Assembly (NCBI RefSeq): GCF_024622195.1
Contig: NZ_JANKBI010000013.1
Location: 1 to 64,000, forward strand
Length of the DNA stretch: 64,000 nucleotides
Direction of reading: 5' to 3'
Source of the DNA: Murimonas intestini
GTDB lineage: Bacteria; Bacillota; Clostridia; Lachnospirales; Lachnospiraceae
This document shows, in pieces, positions 63,966-64,000 of this stretch. The position numbers were made by a program, and so were the translations under genes. Every line of letters begins with the position of its first letter. Position 1 is the stretch's first letter. The notes below the pieces were generated by a model. The model was not told the origin of the DNA. It saw nothing but the letters and a program-made list of their open reading frames with translations, and ran no database searches.

Positions 63966-64000
63966 AGGACACCTCGATATTTTTTTATACTCTCCACATC

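Overview
The window looks like a chromosome segment of a Gram-positive, spore-forming gut Clostridium of the Lachnospiraceae type. This rests on the gene content: YesM/YesN two-component systems, a YwmB homologue beside an F-type ATP synthase operon, a SAM-I riboswitch before metK, AraC regulators, lipoprotein sugar-binding proteins, and SpaA/SdrD-type surface proteins. Most genes are on the minus strand, have strong AGGAGG-type ribosome binding sites, and sit in short operons ended by clear hairpins. I found no rRNA, tRNA, CRISPR array, prophage or intact insertion sequence.

Layout. 1-2.4 kb is a decayed accessory patch. Three copies of a ~340-nt palindromic element surround two broken genes of PD-(D/E)XK nuclease-type families. 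2.4-7.9 kb holds a membrane-anchored exported protein of unknown family, a methyltransferase, a tyrosine/proline-rich hypothetical protein and YwmB. 7.9-15.1 kb is the complete ATP synthase operon atpZ-I-B-E-F-H-A-G-D-C; its c subunit carries the residues of a Na+ binding site. 15.3-24.4 kb is a sugar module: an AraC-type response regulator, a YesM kinase and a membrane-tethered sugar-binding protein, followed by an RbsA/RbsC/RbsB-type ABC importer and the fucose mutarotase FucU. 24.4-29.4 kb has a YtvI/AI-2E-type permease, an RluA-type pseudouridine synthase, a CaCA antiporter and a YtrA-like GntR/ABC operon.

29.6-37.7 kb holds signalling genes: a PAS-GAF-GGDEF-EAL protein, a hybrid kinase with three near-identical PAS domains plus a fourth, then a forward cluster of a P-loop kinase, an SdpI-family membrane protein and a regulator with two GntR-type DNA-binding domains. 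37.7-43.7 kb has a URO-D-family methyltransferase beside an AraC regulator, an OmpR/EnvZ-type pair, and metK with its riboswitch. 43.9-59.9 kb holds two adjacent surface-protein genes: a MucBP-repeat protein and a 4,491-residue giant with about 20 SpaA/CnaB-like and 5 SdrD-B-like domains. 60.3-64 kb has a lone PduB-type microcompartment shell gene, a zinc-ribbon protein with a Gly/Gln/Tyr/Ser-rich low-complexity region, and murA.

Most noteworthy are the giant adhesin pair, the palindromic element next to nuclease fragments, the kinase-SdpI-double-GntR cluster, the FUS-like low-complexity protein, the orphan shell protein, and a hairpin that would hide the ribosome binding site of a sensor kinase. 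All family names come from reading motifs, without database searches.
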